Shown: one piece after another, positions 11,032-21,646 of the stretch
How the letters are laid out: each line of letters opens with the position of its first letter
How positions within the stretch are numbered: position 1 is the stretch's first letter
Origin: Ornithodoros turicata
Taxonomy: Eukaryota; Arthropoda; Arachnida; Ixodida; Argasidae
Assembly: GCF_037126465.1 (NCBI RefSeq)
Contig: NC_088203.1
Coordinates: 55,837,581-55,901,580 of the forward strand
DNA length: 64,000 nucleotides
Reading direction: 5' to 3'
Position numbers and translations under genes: made by a program
The notes under the pieces: generated by a model
What the model saw: the letters and a program-made list of their open reading frames with translations, nothing else
Told to the model about the DNA's origin: nothing
Databases searched by the model: none

Positions 11032-11078
11032 CGCCGGGCTGAAGAGCTCCAAGTAGAGCGAAACAGCTGTCCTCGGCG
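11032..11078 (+). ncRNA. Hammerhead ribozyme, unit 1
   Basis: Stem I CGCCGGG (11032-11038) pairs with CTCGGCG (11072-11078, one G-U). The core CTGAAGA is at 11039-11045. Stem II is GCTC/GAGC around loop CAAGTA. GAA is at 11060-11062. Stem III is ACA-GC-TGT (3 bp, 2-nt loop). Predicted cleavage is after C11071 in GTC. Confidence 0.88.
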
Positions 11079-11264
11079 GGGAGTGCACGATCAAATTACA
11101 AACATATGCTCAACGTGCAGCTACAGAGCTTCGGCTATTTCCTATTTGTATATGTACTTGCTGGCTTGCACTGCGGCCTCCACAGGTGACGCCGTCACCG
11201 TGGAACATTGCTGCCTCCCCGAGGCACACTGCCAGCGCCGACCCAAGGTAGTGTCACTCCCCTG

Positions 11265-11311
11265 CGCCGGGCTGAAGAGCTCCAAGTAGAGCGAAACAGC
11301 TGTCCCCGGCG
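11265..11311 (+). ncRNA. Hammerhead ribozyme, unit 2, fully Watson-Crick stem I
   Basis: It matches unit 1 except that the 3' stem I strand reads CCCGGCG. This turns the G-U pair into G-C, so the pairing is kept. Predicted cleavage is after 11304. Confidence 0.88.
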
Positions 11312-11497
11312 GGGAGTGCACGATCAAATTACAAACATATGCTCAACGTGCAGCTACAGAGCTTCGGCTATTTCCTATTTGTATATGTACTTGCTGGCTT
11401 CCACTGCGGCCTCCACAGGTGACGCCGTCACCGTGGAACATTGATGCCTCGCCGAGGCACACTGTCAGCGCCGACCCAAGATCGTGTCACTTCCCTG

Positions 11498-11544
11498 CGC
11501 CGGGCTGAAGAGCTCCAAGTAGAGCGAAACAGCTGTCCTCGGCG
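11498..11544 (+). ncRNA. Hammerhead ribozyme, unit 3
   Basis: Sequence and pairing are identical to unit 1, with an intact core and GTC. Predicted cleavage is after 11537. Confidence 0.88.
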
Positions 11545-11730
11545 GGGAGTGCACGATCAAATTACAAACATATGCTCAACGTGCAGCTACAGAGCTTCGG
11601 CTACTTCCTATTTGTATATGCACTTGCTGGCTTGCACTGCGGCCTCCACAGGTGACGCCGTCACCGTGGAACATTGATGCCTCGCCGAGACACACTGTCA
11701 GCGCCAACCCAAGGTAGTGTCACTCCCCTG

Positions 11731-11777
11731 CGCCGGGCTGAAGAGCTCCAAGTAGAGCGAAACAGCTGTCCTCGGCG
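11731..11777 (+). ncRNA. Hammerhead ribozyme, unit 4
   Basis: Ribozyme sequence is identical to unit 1 although the neighbouring unit sequence is of the other type. Predicted cleavage is after 11770. Confidence 0.88.
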
Positions 11778-11964
11778 GGGAGTGCACGATCAAATTACAA
11801 ACGTATGCTCAACGTTGCAGCTACAGAGCTTCGGCTATTTCCTATTTGTATATGTACTTGCTGGCTTGCACTGCGGCCTCCACAGGTGACGCCGTCACCG
11901 TGGAACATTGCTGCCTCGCCGAGGCACACTGTCAGCGCCAAACCAAGGTAGTGTCACTCCCCTG

Positions 11965-12011
11965 CGCCGGGCTGAAGAGCTCCAAGTAGAGCGAAACAGC
12001 TGTCCTCGGCG
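11965..12011 (+). ncRNA. Hammerhead ribozyme, unit 5
   Basis: Core, stems and GTC are intact as in unit 1. The spacing from unit 4 is 234 nt. Predicted cleavage is after 12004. Confidence 0.88.
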
Positions 12012-12197
12012 GGGAGTGCACGATGAAATTACAAACATATTCTCAACGTGCAGCTACAGAGCTTCGGCTATTTCCTATTTGTATATGTACTTGCTGGCTT
12101 GCACTGCAGCCTCCACAGGTGACGCCGTCACCGTGGAACATTGCTGCCTCGCCGAGGCACACTGTCAGCGCCGACCCAAGATCATGTCACTTCCCTG

Positions 12198-12234
12198 CGC
12201 CGGGCTGAAGTGCTCCAAGTAGAGCGAAACAGCT
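12198..12234 (+). ncRNA. Truncated, mutated hammerhead, unit 6
   Basis: The core reads CTGAAGT (the invariant A9 changed to T), and the unit stops at GAAACAGCT without the cleavage triplet or the second strand of stem I. It is inactive by inspection. Confidence 0.8.
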
Positions 12235-12506
12235 TTTAGCTTCCCTAGAAACGATTCAAAGCAAAAAGCACTGAAGGAATCAGGGGGGCCATGATTTAGA
12301 CAGTCTCTTGCTAGATGAATGAGCAAATGAACGTTGTAGGCAAGGTGCGTTGTGCCATAAAGTACACCCATTTCTTGAACCAAGTATCGTAACAGCTTGT
12401 CCGCATACTCGTTTTCGCACCTTGTGTAAATTAGGTGCAGCTAGTGTCCCTGCTGTTCCATGGATGAGAAGAAAATGGTGGTAAAGCTTGTCAGGCAACA
12501 ACTGCT
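12235..12506 (-). pseudogene. Transposase gene, C-terminal segment
   Basis: After the TTAA element the minus strand continues with LPDKLYHHFLLIHG, then after a one-base frameshift ENEYADKLLRYLVQEMG, then YNVHLLIHLARDC and CFESFLGKLK, where the retrozyme array cuts in. These blocks follow the order seen in the large transposases whose upstream part contains LDYMHLLCLGVMKRL (TNP2/EnSpm-like in my recognition; a search is needed to name the family). The true C-terminus is not seen left of the array. Confidence 0.65.
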
Positions 12507-12510
12507 TTAA

Positions 12511-14184
12511 AGGAGCTCTGAAAGCTATCTAAAAAATTTTCCGTTCCGAACGCGTTGTGGAAGCAGGTAACTGAACTCGATGATTAACACGATAATTTTC
12601 TGTGTACGCGATGTTTTTCGTAGAAAAGAAAGACACTTGAACATCGCCGCGCGCGTTCCCACTCGACTCGCTCCTCCGGGTCAAACGAGGAGGAGAATGA
12701 AAAAAACGTGACTGGTGACGTAATAATAGTCCATAGCGGAGACCGCGCTTCTATCCGTGTCAGTGCTGACTGGTTTTCTTTCTCCCAGGGAAAACGCTGC
12801 TTCGTAAGATGATATGCCGCGATTAATAACATAACATCATTATTTAATGACTCAAGTTCAGGGGTTTTCGATATGTGTCAAAGTCGTCTTAGCGAACGAA
12901 AGACACATTTTAGCACCCCTTTGGCTTAGCAGGGCGGCATGTTGGTTAGTTAGTTGTGTGCTTGCAATATTATGGCTGGGTTAGTCACTGTTTGCCGGTG
13001 GTGGTTTCCCCCGCGCGACATATGCATTTTATAGTAATCTCAAATTTAGGCTAGTCGCGTGTCTTTTCAGTGCACGCTGATATGTCGGCGGATCCAAACT
13101 TAACCGGCGTTTTCGGTCACTATATGATGGATAAAACTGATGCACTACATGGTGACAAAACAAAAGGCGCCGAGCACGAACGAACTCAAACTTGCGTGTG
13201 TGCGTCGTCCACATTTCTAGTCTGCATCGGCCAGTTCTCGTTTACTATGATTGGAAAGTTGACCATAAATTGTTGTGGTCTTATGACACTGCTTGGCTAT
13301 GTTGGTGTGTAACTCAGTCAATGAATGTTCAACGCCTGATGCCCCGACGTGCCGGCGACGTCATATTGCGATAGACTTCATTGGATTGTATCTGACAACG
13401 TATGGGCAAGAACACTCCTCCTGCTGAATAAGGAATTAACTGAACGGCTGGCAAAGTTGCTAGTCGAAGTGACGGGCACTACTGATCATAGCGAATTAGT
13501 GATATAGCGAATATTGATATAGTGACATAGCGAACGAAATTAGTGATCATAGCGATGTAGCGATGCAGCGATCATTTTGAGGCGTGAAATGAAGCAGCGC
13601 TTAGTGCTGCACTGTGTTTACACTTATTGCCGCCAACAACGCCACAACGTACAGTCACCATGATAACAAACAGCATACAAAACACGGACATGGACAAGGC
13701 AGCGTTCAACTGGCACCTCAAGTTTATTTTCATAATCCACCTACTCCGGAAGGTCGTTTTAGGGATGGCAAGGTCGAGCAGAGAGAGGTTGACCGATTTG
13801 TGGTTGACCTTACTCGGGGAGTTCAATGAGGATGGCCTCCACAATCTCACGTCCTCCTTGAACAGTGTCTGTAGACCAATCTTCGTTTACTGTATCTGAT
13901 AAATAAAAGAAAAAGCAAAAAGAAACTTCTTCCACCGTTGCGGCGGGGTTCCGAGTGAAAAATAGCAGACGACGTTCCTCGGAACCAATCAGCGGCTCGA
14001 CTTTTCCTACGTCAAAATGACGCAAGCGGCTCTACGGCTCGTTCCGGGCATTGCCACCGTTGCGCACGGTCGCGATTTCCAAAATCGAATTCTGCGATAT
14101 TTGGGCACCTGTTGACAGAATCACTTCGCATGGTGCGTTTTAATAAGCATGAATGTTAGTGATTAAAGTGCTTTCAGAGCTCCT
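12511..14184. mobile_element. 1.67-kb TTAA-flanked TIR element (piggyBac-type, non-autonomous)
   Basis: Perfect 15-bp inverted ends AGGAGCTCTGAAAGC (12511-12525) and its complement (14170-14184) are each bordered by TTAA (12507-12510 and 14185-14188). Joining the flanks at one TTAA restores the transposase frame around PVALK. TTAA duplication is the hallmark of piggyBac superfamily insertion. No transposase ORF lies inside, and 13490-13570 has short GTGATATAGCGA-like words. Confidence 0.82.
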
Positions 14185-14188
14185 TTAA

Positions 14189-15213
14189 AGCCACTGGTCC
14201 CGTGTACAACAAAAAGGTGCGAAACTCTGTGGCTTTCCACCTGTCACGCTCTTCGATGCCTCTCGGCTTCCTTTGAAACGAAGCAGGAAAATCTTTGGGG
14301 TAGGAATTTAGCCAATCACTTAGAATGCACTGCTGTTCTGTAGTCAGCTTTGCTCTTCCGTATTTTCTTCCTGTCCAAATATGCATAAGTCTTTTCATCA
14401 CCCCCAAGCACAGCAGGTGCATATAGTCCAGTGGAAAGACTGCAATCATGTCGATATCCAGCTCAAGAAAAGGTGACACACCGGTGTGGTGGTGTGAACA
14501 AATTTGTTCACGGAAGCTTACGTCCGTGTGAAGGGCAGTATCCAAGTCCAGAAAGAGCAGTCTGTTTTCAGTGAACTCCCTTCTGTGTGCATCGTTCACA
14601 GCCATAATAGCCATTATGACTTTTTATGCATTTTAGGTAGCTACGTTCCACAGCATCACATATGATAGCACTCAACTTTATACTGATGTGCCGTCCATTA
14701 TAATGCAATCCACTTCTAGTAAGATCCTGAACTTCCTCGATGAAGGGTCCCAAAAAGGCCTGCCAATCTGGCGGCTTTCCTGTGCCACAGTACACGCTGA
14801 TGAGAAATGGCTCCTTGATGCTACGGCCCATGACCATTCCCAAAATCGACCAGAAACTCGTCGAGGAGGTCTTGTACAATGGCAGTTCATCGATATTTAC
14901 TTGAAGTTTGACTTCAACAGGTGGAGGCCCAACTTGGATAGACTCCATAATGGCAGTTCTTTAGACCAAAATGGGCAGGTGTCTCATTTTGATCCACCGG
15001 AGCTTTCCTTGCATCCTTTGGAACACTATGACCATGGGACCTGAGCAGAGCCGCAATGTCGTTTATGATTGCGTGCGTCAAATTATGTTTCAAAGAAAGT
15101 CTGGGTTCACCAAATCCTGTTCTGGATCTTCTAGACGTAGGGCAGCTTCACATGGTCCGTCTTGTACCTCTTCATGATCACTGGACTCCCTCCACGACAG
15201 ATCCGATTCCGAC
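14189..15213 (-). pseudogene. Transposase gene, middle segment
   Basis: On the minus strand from LINE B's left duplication: DASESDLSWRESSDHEE, a frameshifted part with AALLRSHGHSVPKDARK and PAHFGLKN, then VNIDELPLYKSS-like residues, IISVYCGTGKP-like, AIICDAVERSYLKCIKSHNG, CERCTQKG, then AVFPLDYMHLLCLGVMKRL and WKATEFRTFLLYTGPVALK. This is the catalytic region of a cut-and-paste transposase-like protein. Several frameshifts exist (near 14570-14620 and 14960-15180). It is interrupted on the left by the TTAA element and on the right by LINE B. Confidence 0.72.
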
Positions 15214-15401
15214 GCATCGAAACGCTGATGATGATGATGATTGGGAGTTTAATGGCGAAACGACAACAAAGATCATAATGTGCCAAAATTCTGATGTGTA
15301 AAACAAATTTAATTTAAAAATATACTGATTATTTTGAAAGATAAAAATATTCAAGGTTTCAGAGGGAGTGTAAATCTCTGCATAAAAGGGGAATTGTGAC
15401 A

Positions 15402-18400
15402 CTACAACTCAATAATGATCCCGACATCTCTACAAAACTTAAAAACATTATCAAACGGAACGTGAGCCTTATCACCCAGCAGCAATGCTGGATGCAGAGG
15501 TACACAGTGTTCATAGAGGAAAGAAAAATTGCGTTGACGATGTACCTCGAGAAAAGGACAGCTAATAAGTAGATGCAAAATTGACAGGTCAGCTCCACAC
15601 TCTGTGCACGCTGGTGGGCCCTCTCCTCGTAACAAATGCCCATGGGTCAAGAAAGTATGACCCAATCTGAGCCGACTAAACAAAACTTCGTGCAGTCGGC
15701 TCTGAAAGTGTTACAGGCACTTTCCAATGTGCGGTTTTACGGTGTCCAACTTGTTGACTGTTTGTGTTTCCCAGAAGTCCTGCCATTTTTTATTAATGTC
15801 TCTCTTTAACTGACGGACTAGATCACATAAGGGAACTTCAAAAGGTGTGACATCGCTTCCCTGGGCAAAGGCTGTCGCGCGGTCAGCTTTCTCATTTCCA
15901 CATATGCCGACATGGCTAGGTACCCAGCAAAATGTTAAGGTGTAACCTCTACCCTGTACGACACTCGCTAAGTATTGTGCACGCCTCACAAGAAGATTTT
16001 TGTGAGTTTTTATAGTATTAATTGCATGCACGGCACTAAGTGAGTCTGTATATATAACAGAAGATGTTATGCACATTTGTAAGACATGGTTGAGTGCCAC
16101 CACAATAGCGTACATCTCTGCACTGAAAATGGACAGGACACTGCTAAGACAATGGGATTTTGTGCAGTCACCAGACACCATGGCACATGATACCGCTGAA
16201 CTGGTCTTGGATGCATCGGTGTAAATTTCAGTGTGGTCACCGAAGCTCTCCTTGAGAAATTCAAATTCGTGCTGTATCTCAACAGCAGGTCTTTCCCGTT
16301 TGTTGAACTTCAACAGTGAAATATCATACGTTATAGCAGGTTGCCAGGGAGGGAGCATTTTGCTACATTGCAAGGAAGGCAGGTTGTAGCTCAGAAAAGC
16401 GTAGTGTTCGGTGTCGCGTTGTAACCGCAGACTGAAAGGCACAACAGCACTGGGCTTGTTAAGAAACAACCGTTCAAAACAGGTGCCCTCCACACAGGGT
16501 AAAGCGGGGTGTTGAGGATACCCTCTTACCCTCAGTCCGTACGACACTGCAAGATAGAAGTGTCGCCTTTCTAGAGACCACTCATTTGCTTCAACATATA
16601 GACTTTGAACTGGGGAAGTCGTGAAAGCTCCAAGTACCAACCTTAAGCCGAGGTGGTGCACTGTATCCAGGCATTTTAAGGCAGAAGGCCGTGCTGACCC
16701 ATGAACAAAACATGCATAGTCTAACTTGGAGCGCACAGTGCTCGTATATATGCGATGAAGGGTCTCACGATCGGCACCCCAAGACCTGTGTGACAGGATT
16801 TTCAAGATATTTAAAGACTTGAGGCCCTTTGCTTTTAAGTTTTTGATATGCGCTGAGAAGGTGAGCTTTCTATCAAAAGTTACTCCCAGGAACTTGTGTT
16901 CATCCCGAACGGCAATATCCTGGCCGCTCATTTTGAGTGTGGGTTCTGGGAATAGACCCCTAATTCTTGTAAATAGAATACAAACCGTCTTGCTCGGTGA
17001 AAACTTAAAGCCGTTTTCACACGACCACTTGTCTAACTAGTTAAGAGTCAGTTGAAGCTGTCGCTCACAAACAGCCAGACTTGAAGCTGAGCAGGACATT
17101 TGCAAATCATCAACGTACAAGGAATACTTGACTGATGGCGGCATAACGCTTGCAACGGAATTCACTTTCACTATAAACAGTGTAACGCTGAGAACGGGCC
17201 TTGTGGGACCCCGTTCTCCTGCACGAATGGGCGAGACAGTGTAGCTCCCAGTTGGACCCTGAACATACGTCCTTGAAGGAAGTTTGAGATACAACGGAAC
17301 AACCGGCCTCATGTTCCCAAGGAGTGCATGTCTCTTAGTATGCCGTAACGTCAGGTTGTATCGTAGGCTTTTTCGAGATCGAGAAATATGGAAACACAGT
17401 GTTGCCTCCTAATAAATGCTTCTCGTATGGTAGTCTCTAAGCGCAGGAGGTGATCTGAGGTAGAACGGGAGGATCTGAACTCACATTGGTACTGGTCAAG
17501 GCATCGATTTTCCTCCAGGTAGTATATAAGCCGGGCATTGACCATGCGCTCGAAGGTTTTTCCAAGGCAGCTGGTCAGGGCAACAGGCCTATAACTCGCT
17601 GGATCCGAAGCTTCTTTGCCAGGTTTGAGAAGAGGAATGATGGTCGCCATTTTCCAGCTGGTAGGCAAGGATCCTTCTCGCTCGACCAGATTGAAATAAT
17701 CAAGAAGGCTTTCTAAAGAGGTAGTTGATAAATGACTGAGCATAGAATAAGTGGTACGATCAGGGCCAGGTGCTGCGACTTTACGGCAGCACAAGGCTCT
17801 GAGCAATTCTTGCATTGTAAAGGGCTGGTTATAGGCACACCTATCACCTGTGCCACTTGAAATGTTCTGTTTTTCGGCATGATGTTTAACTCTCAAGAAG
17901 TTATCAGCGTAATGTGAAGAGCTTGACACATTTGCAAAGTGTTCACCGAGAACATTGGCTTGCTCCTCCATGTGCTGACAAACAGTACCATTTACCTGCA
18001 GTAAAGGAATAGAAAAACTGATATAGTCACCCTTAATTTTTCTCAACCGGTCCCATATTATTTTAGAAGGGGTGCTTGAGTTCAGGGACGACACAAAATT
18101 ATTCCAAGGATCTTTCTTGGCTTGACGCCTTGTCCAACGTGCCTTTGCATAAGCTTTCTTGAAAAGAAGTAACTTTGTGCTTGTGGGGAATCTCCTGAAA
18201 ATACCCCACGCCCGATTTTGTTGCTTGCGAGTCTTCTCGCAGTCACTCGTCCACCATGGCTTTGGACGTCTTGGAAGGTTACCTTTTGTTTGTGGAATAG
18301 ACTGCTGAGCAGCATTTATAATAGTATTTGTAATTACAGTGTTTGCCTCGTCAACATGAAGATGTTGAAAAGATTGGGTCAAGATATTGGCCTCTTTGGT

Positions 18401-19198
18401 GAAAAGGTTCCAGTCTGCCTTTTGTAGTTTCCACCGAGGCGGGCGTGTTGCAATATTGTTGGTGGGGCCACGAAATGTGACAACAATTGGGAAATGGTCG
18501 CTACCACGCGGGTCGTGATCCACCCTCCAATCTAAAGAGGAAAAAAGGGAAGGACTGCAAAGAGAGATATCAATAGCAGAGAAGGATTGTGTTGCAGAGC
18601 TTAGGTAGGTTGTTGACCCTGTGTTTAGGAGGCAAAGTGACCTTGAAAAGAGAACTCTCTCCACCATCTTTCCTCGGCTATCAACCTTTGCGCTGCCCCA
18701 CAAGGGATTATGCGTATTGAGGTCGCCTAAAATCATCAAGGGCTGAGGGAGCTGATCAATTAACTTTTCAAACTCTCTCTGACCGACGGAAGTTGAAGGA
18801 GGAAGATATAATGAACAGACAGTTATAGTCTGTTCAAGACACACACGGACAGCAACAGCTTCTAGGTCTGTTGTAAGCGGAATATTCATTGCAGGTACAG
18901 AGCGAGGAAGGGCAATGGCTACACCACCCGACGAACATGCTCTGCCTACACGATCTTTTCGGAATATATTGCACCTACGAAAGGGGTTTAAATTTTCTGG
19001 ATTTAAGTAGGTTTCCTGCAGGCAGAAACAAGTTGCATTGTGTTCCTCAAACAAGTCGTTAACGTCATCCAAGTTAGAAAAAAGACCTCGGCAATTCCAC
19101 TGAAGTATGGTGCCAGCACCCATTAGGAAGGTAAGGGAGGAAAAAAGTAGCAACGACTTTGTCATAACTTGGATGTGTAACTTGGAGTGTGTGGGCAT
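15402..19198 (-). pseudogene. LINE B ORF2 (endonuclease-RT-RNase H-zinc motif), broken
   Basis: It starts at ATG 19198, 11 nt after the ORF1 stop, and shows ILQWNCRGLFSN, CFCLQETYLNP, LGDLNTHNP and GSDHFPIV (endonuclease), then SYRPVALTS and FLDLEKAYDTT. In-frame stops follow at W and R codons near 17340 and 17300, both explainable by single transitions. A frameshift in the NGVPQG region (about 17215) precedes SLYVDDLQMSC. A stop near 17038 precedes the thumb, RNase H (IYTDASKT, AEMYAIV, YTDSLSA, HVGICGNEKAD) and a C-terminal CTECGADLSILHLLISC zinc motif ending at 15402. Confidence 0.88.
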
Positions 19199-19760
19199 GA
19201 AAGTTTAGTTTAGGGAGGAGTAATTCTCGGTGGAGGCATTTTCGGTGTCTCTTTTACTTTCTTGCCCCTACCTCTGCTAGCCGTTTTCTCTCTTTGCTTT
19301 TCCAAGAGAAGAAACACCTGACATACTGGAGGACGACTTCTGTGACAGAGAGTCGTCGTCCTCCACCTCCATGTTTTGTTGTGTATCTTGAGACGAGGCC
19401 TGTGTGGCCCCGTCCCAAATAGACTGCGTGCCGTCAGCTCCACAGGAAGCTGAGGCAGTGTCCTGGCTGCTCGTCCGGCAAGCCAGGGAACTTGGAAGGG
19501 ACACTTCCGTGTCCTGCTTTTCGTGTTGGGGGGTGTGGGGTGGAGGCTCAGACGTTTGAGTCTCCACTGAAACTCTGAGTGGTGCCACCACCCTGCGCAC
19601 CACCTCAGAGAAAGTACCTTTTCTTTGAAATTCAACCTGTGCCTTCGCCGCCCTGTATGTTATGTTTTGCTCTGCCTTTACTCTCAAGATTTGTTTCTCC
19701 TCTTGCCAACGTGGGCACGACCTGGAGTACACTGCATGCCCACTCTGACAGTTTGCGCAC

Positions 19761-21646
19761 TTTATTTATTTATTTTTTTTTTTCATTTATACTTCTAGCG
19801 TCTTAGACGCCAAAAAAGGAGTGGGATTACATACACACGGAGAAACATCTTGCTCCGTAGCAGCCGCGGATATACAGAAAATTTAGATGAACCACGAACA
19901 CATGTATATACCATATATCAAAAACAATCTACACACGCATACAACCTTCACATAAGATTACAACAAACGTAGCAGCACACTCTACCTACAAATTTGCGAT
20001 CGCCAGCATAAAACTCGACAAGGTGTCACACCGTACCATTTCCTCCGTCAGTCCGTTCCATGCCTGAATGGACAGCGGAAAGAAAGAGTACATAAGGCGG
20101 TTAGTCCTAGAAAATAATTGTTTTATGGATTTGCTATGTTTCGTTCGGTGGCTACCAGTTGTGTTAAATGTAATATAATCAGAAGGCCTAATACAGGTAT
20201 GGTTATTTATTATGAGCCATAGTAGCTTAAGTCGCTGAATTCGAGTCCTTTGATACAATGGTGTCAGTCCCGCGAGGTGGAGTAATTGCGAGGGGGAGTC
20301 ATAACGCGAATATCTGCCATAAATAAATCTAACAGCTCTTCTTTGGATCATTTCAAGCATATGTATTTTGTTCTGCTGCTCAGGGAACCATACCACCGAA
20401 GCGTAGTCCATAACTGATCGTACTAGTGCTTTGTATGCAATTAGCCGCGTGTGAGAATCTGCGTCGTTTAAGGTCCTACGTAAATAATTGAGGCGGGTAC
20501 CGGCCTTCCGAACAGTCTCTGTTGTATGGCTATTCCAGTTCAAGCTGTCGGTAAATGTTATACCTAGATATTTATAATTTGATACTCGATTCATTACTGC
20601 ACCGTTTATAGTATAGTCATGTATCAACCGAGACCGTTTTGTAGTCACGCTCATAACTACGCTTTTGCTCCTATTAATGCTCATTTGCCATAGGTCACAC
20701 CAGCTCAAAATTTTATTTAATGATAACTGCAGAGCTTCATGGTCGTCTCCTGAAGATATTTCACGGTATAACACACAGTCGTCCGCGAACAACTTGATGT
20801 TAGCACTAATGCCTTCAGCAATGTCGTTAATAAAAGTTATGAATAGTAATGGACCCAAAACTGAACCCTGAGGGACCCCAGAAGTGACCGACGTCATAGC
20901 TGAAGGGCTGTTTTCAAAACTGACAAACTGGAAACGATCAGATAGGTAAGACTGCAAACAACCACATAGCTTGTCGTTTTTAAAGATGGCCTTGACCTTG
21001 AGTAGAAGTTTAGAATGTGACACCTTGTCGAAAGCTTTTTCAAGGTCAAGAAATATAACATCAGTTTGTTTGTTTCGATTAACGGAAATAGAAAGGTCGT
21101 GTACAAATTCGACTAACTGGTTTACAGTACCTGAGCCAGATCTGAAACCATACTGATAACGAGAAAGAAGTTTGTGTTCCGCAAGGTACGAAGCCATGTG
21201 TTTGCTAAGAATGTGTTCGAATATTTTGCAGCTTGTCGACAAGAGAGAAATAGGTCGATAAGACTCAACATCCCTTGCTGCCTCTTTCTTGGGAACTGGT
21301 ATTACCTTTGCAACCTTCCAATCAAACGGTATCTGACCTGTTGTGTAAGCTCTAGTAAATATTATTTGGAGATACAGGGACACCCAATCGGCGTATCTTT
21401 TCAAGAAGTGATTATCAATCCCGTCATAGCCTGGACTCTTCTTTACATCCAAATTTCGGAGAAGAGAAAGTATGCCCTCGCTGCAAGACAAAACGTCCTT
21501 CATAGCAGGAAAACCATGACTTGCAAAGGAAGGGACAATTCCGTTCTCCACCGAAAAGACGGAAGAAAAATAGGCATTGAAAGTATCTGGAAGGTACTCA
21601 TCAGATCTTGTCATAATTTGGGTTTGAGGTGCTTTCTTAGGAGCAG
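19761..21646 (-). mobile_element. CR1/L2-like LINE, 5'-truncated, nested in LINE B ORF1
   Basis: The minus-strand insert ends in an AAATAAATAAATAAA tail at 19761-19775 and starts inside its ORF2 near 21646. The flanks share a short GCA(C)TTT-like overlap, compatible with a short or mutated target duplication. The split lies exactly before the third zinc knuckle of the LINE B ORF1. Confidence 0.8.
19986..21646 (-). pseudogene. Reverse transcriptase of nested LINE, long open frame, N-terminus missing
   Basis: A 550-codon uninterrupted frame carries the RT blocks in order: KSPGYDGIDN, KVIPVPKK, YRPISLLS, YQYGFRSGSGT, FLDLEKAFDKVSH, SGVPQGSVLGPLLF, FADDCVLY and YLGITF, then an RT tail (WNSHTTETVRKAGTRLNYLRR). 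FADD and the lack of an RNase H domain separate it from LINEs A-C and fit the CR1/L2 group. The endonuclease is absent because of 5' truncation. The frame's lack of stops suggests this insertion is younger than its host LINE B. Start choice is arbitrary (the fragment is open at its 5' end). Confidence 0.85.

Larger units (their letters stand above)
11003..12234 (+). mobile_element. Retrozyme array: about 5.3 tandem copies of a 233-bp hammerhead repeat
   Basis: The cleavage sites fall at 11071, 11304, 11537, 11770 and 12004, giving periods of 233, 233, 233 and 234 bp. A sixth unit is cut off inside its ribozyme at about 12234. Units come in two sequence types: AAGATCGTGTCACTTCC (units 1, 3 and 6, with small changes) and AAGGTAGTGTCACTCCC (units 2, 4 and 5). 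The overlapping ORFs are by-products of a period of 233 nt, not a multiple of three, and are not called genes. Metazoan retrozymes are known as non-coding tandem repeats with type I hammerheads and short stem III; this array fits. The right edge lies in a transposase gene (antisense to it). No target duplication was identified. Confidence 0.85.

Noticed and set aside
10987..12222. Series of similar ORFs (about 70-104 aa) repeated every 233 bp
   Set aside because: They are produced by the non-coding 233-bp repeat; the period is not a multiple of three, frames are not maintained across units, and the hammerhead explains the conservation.
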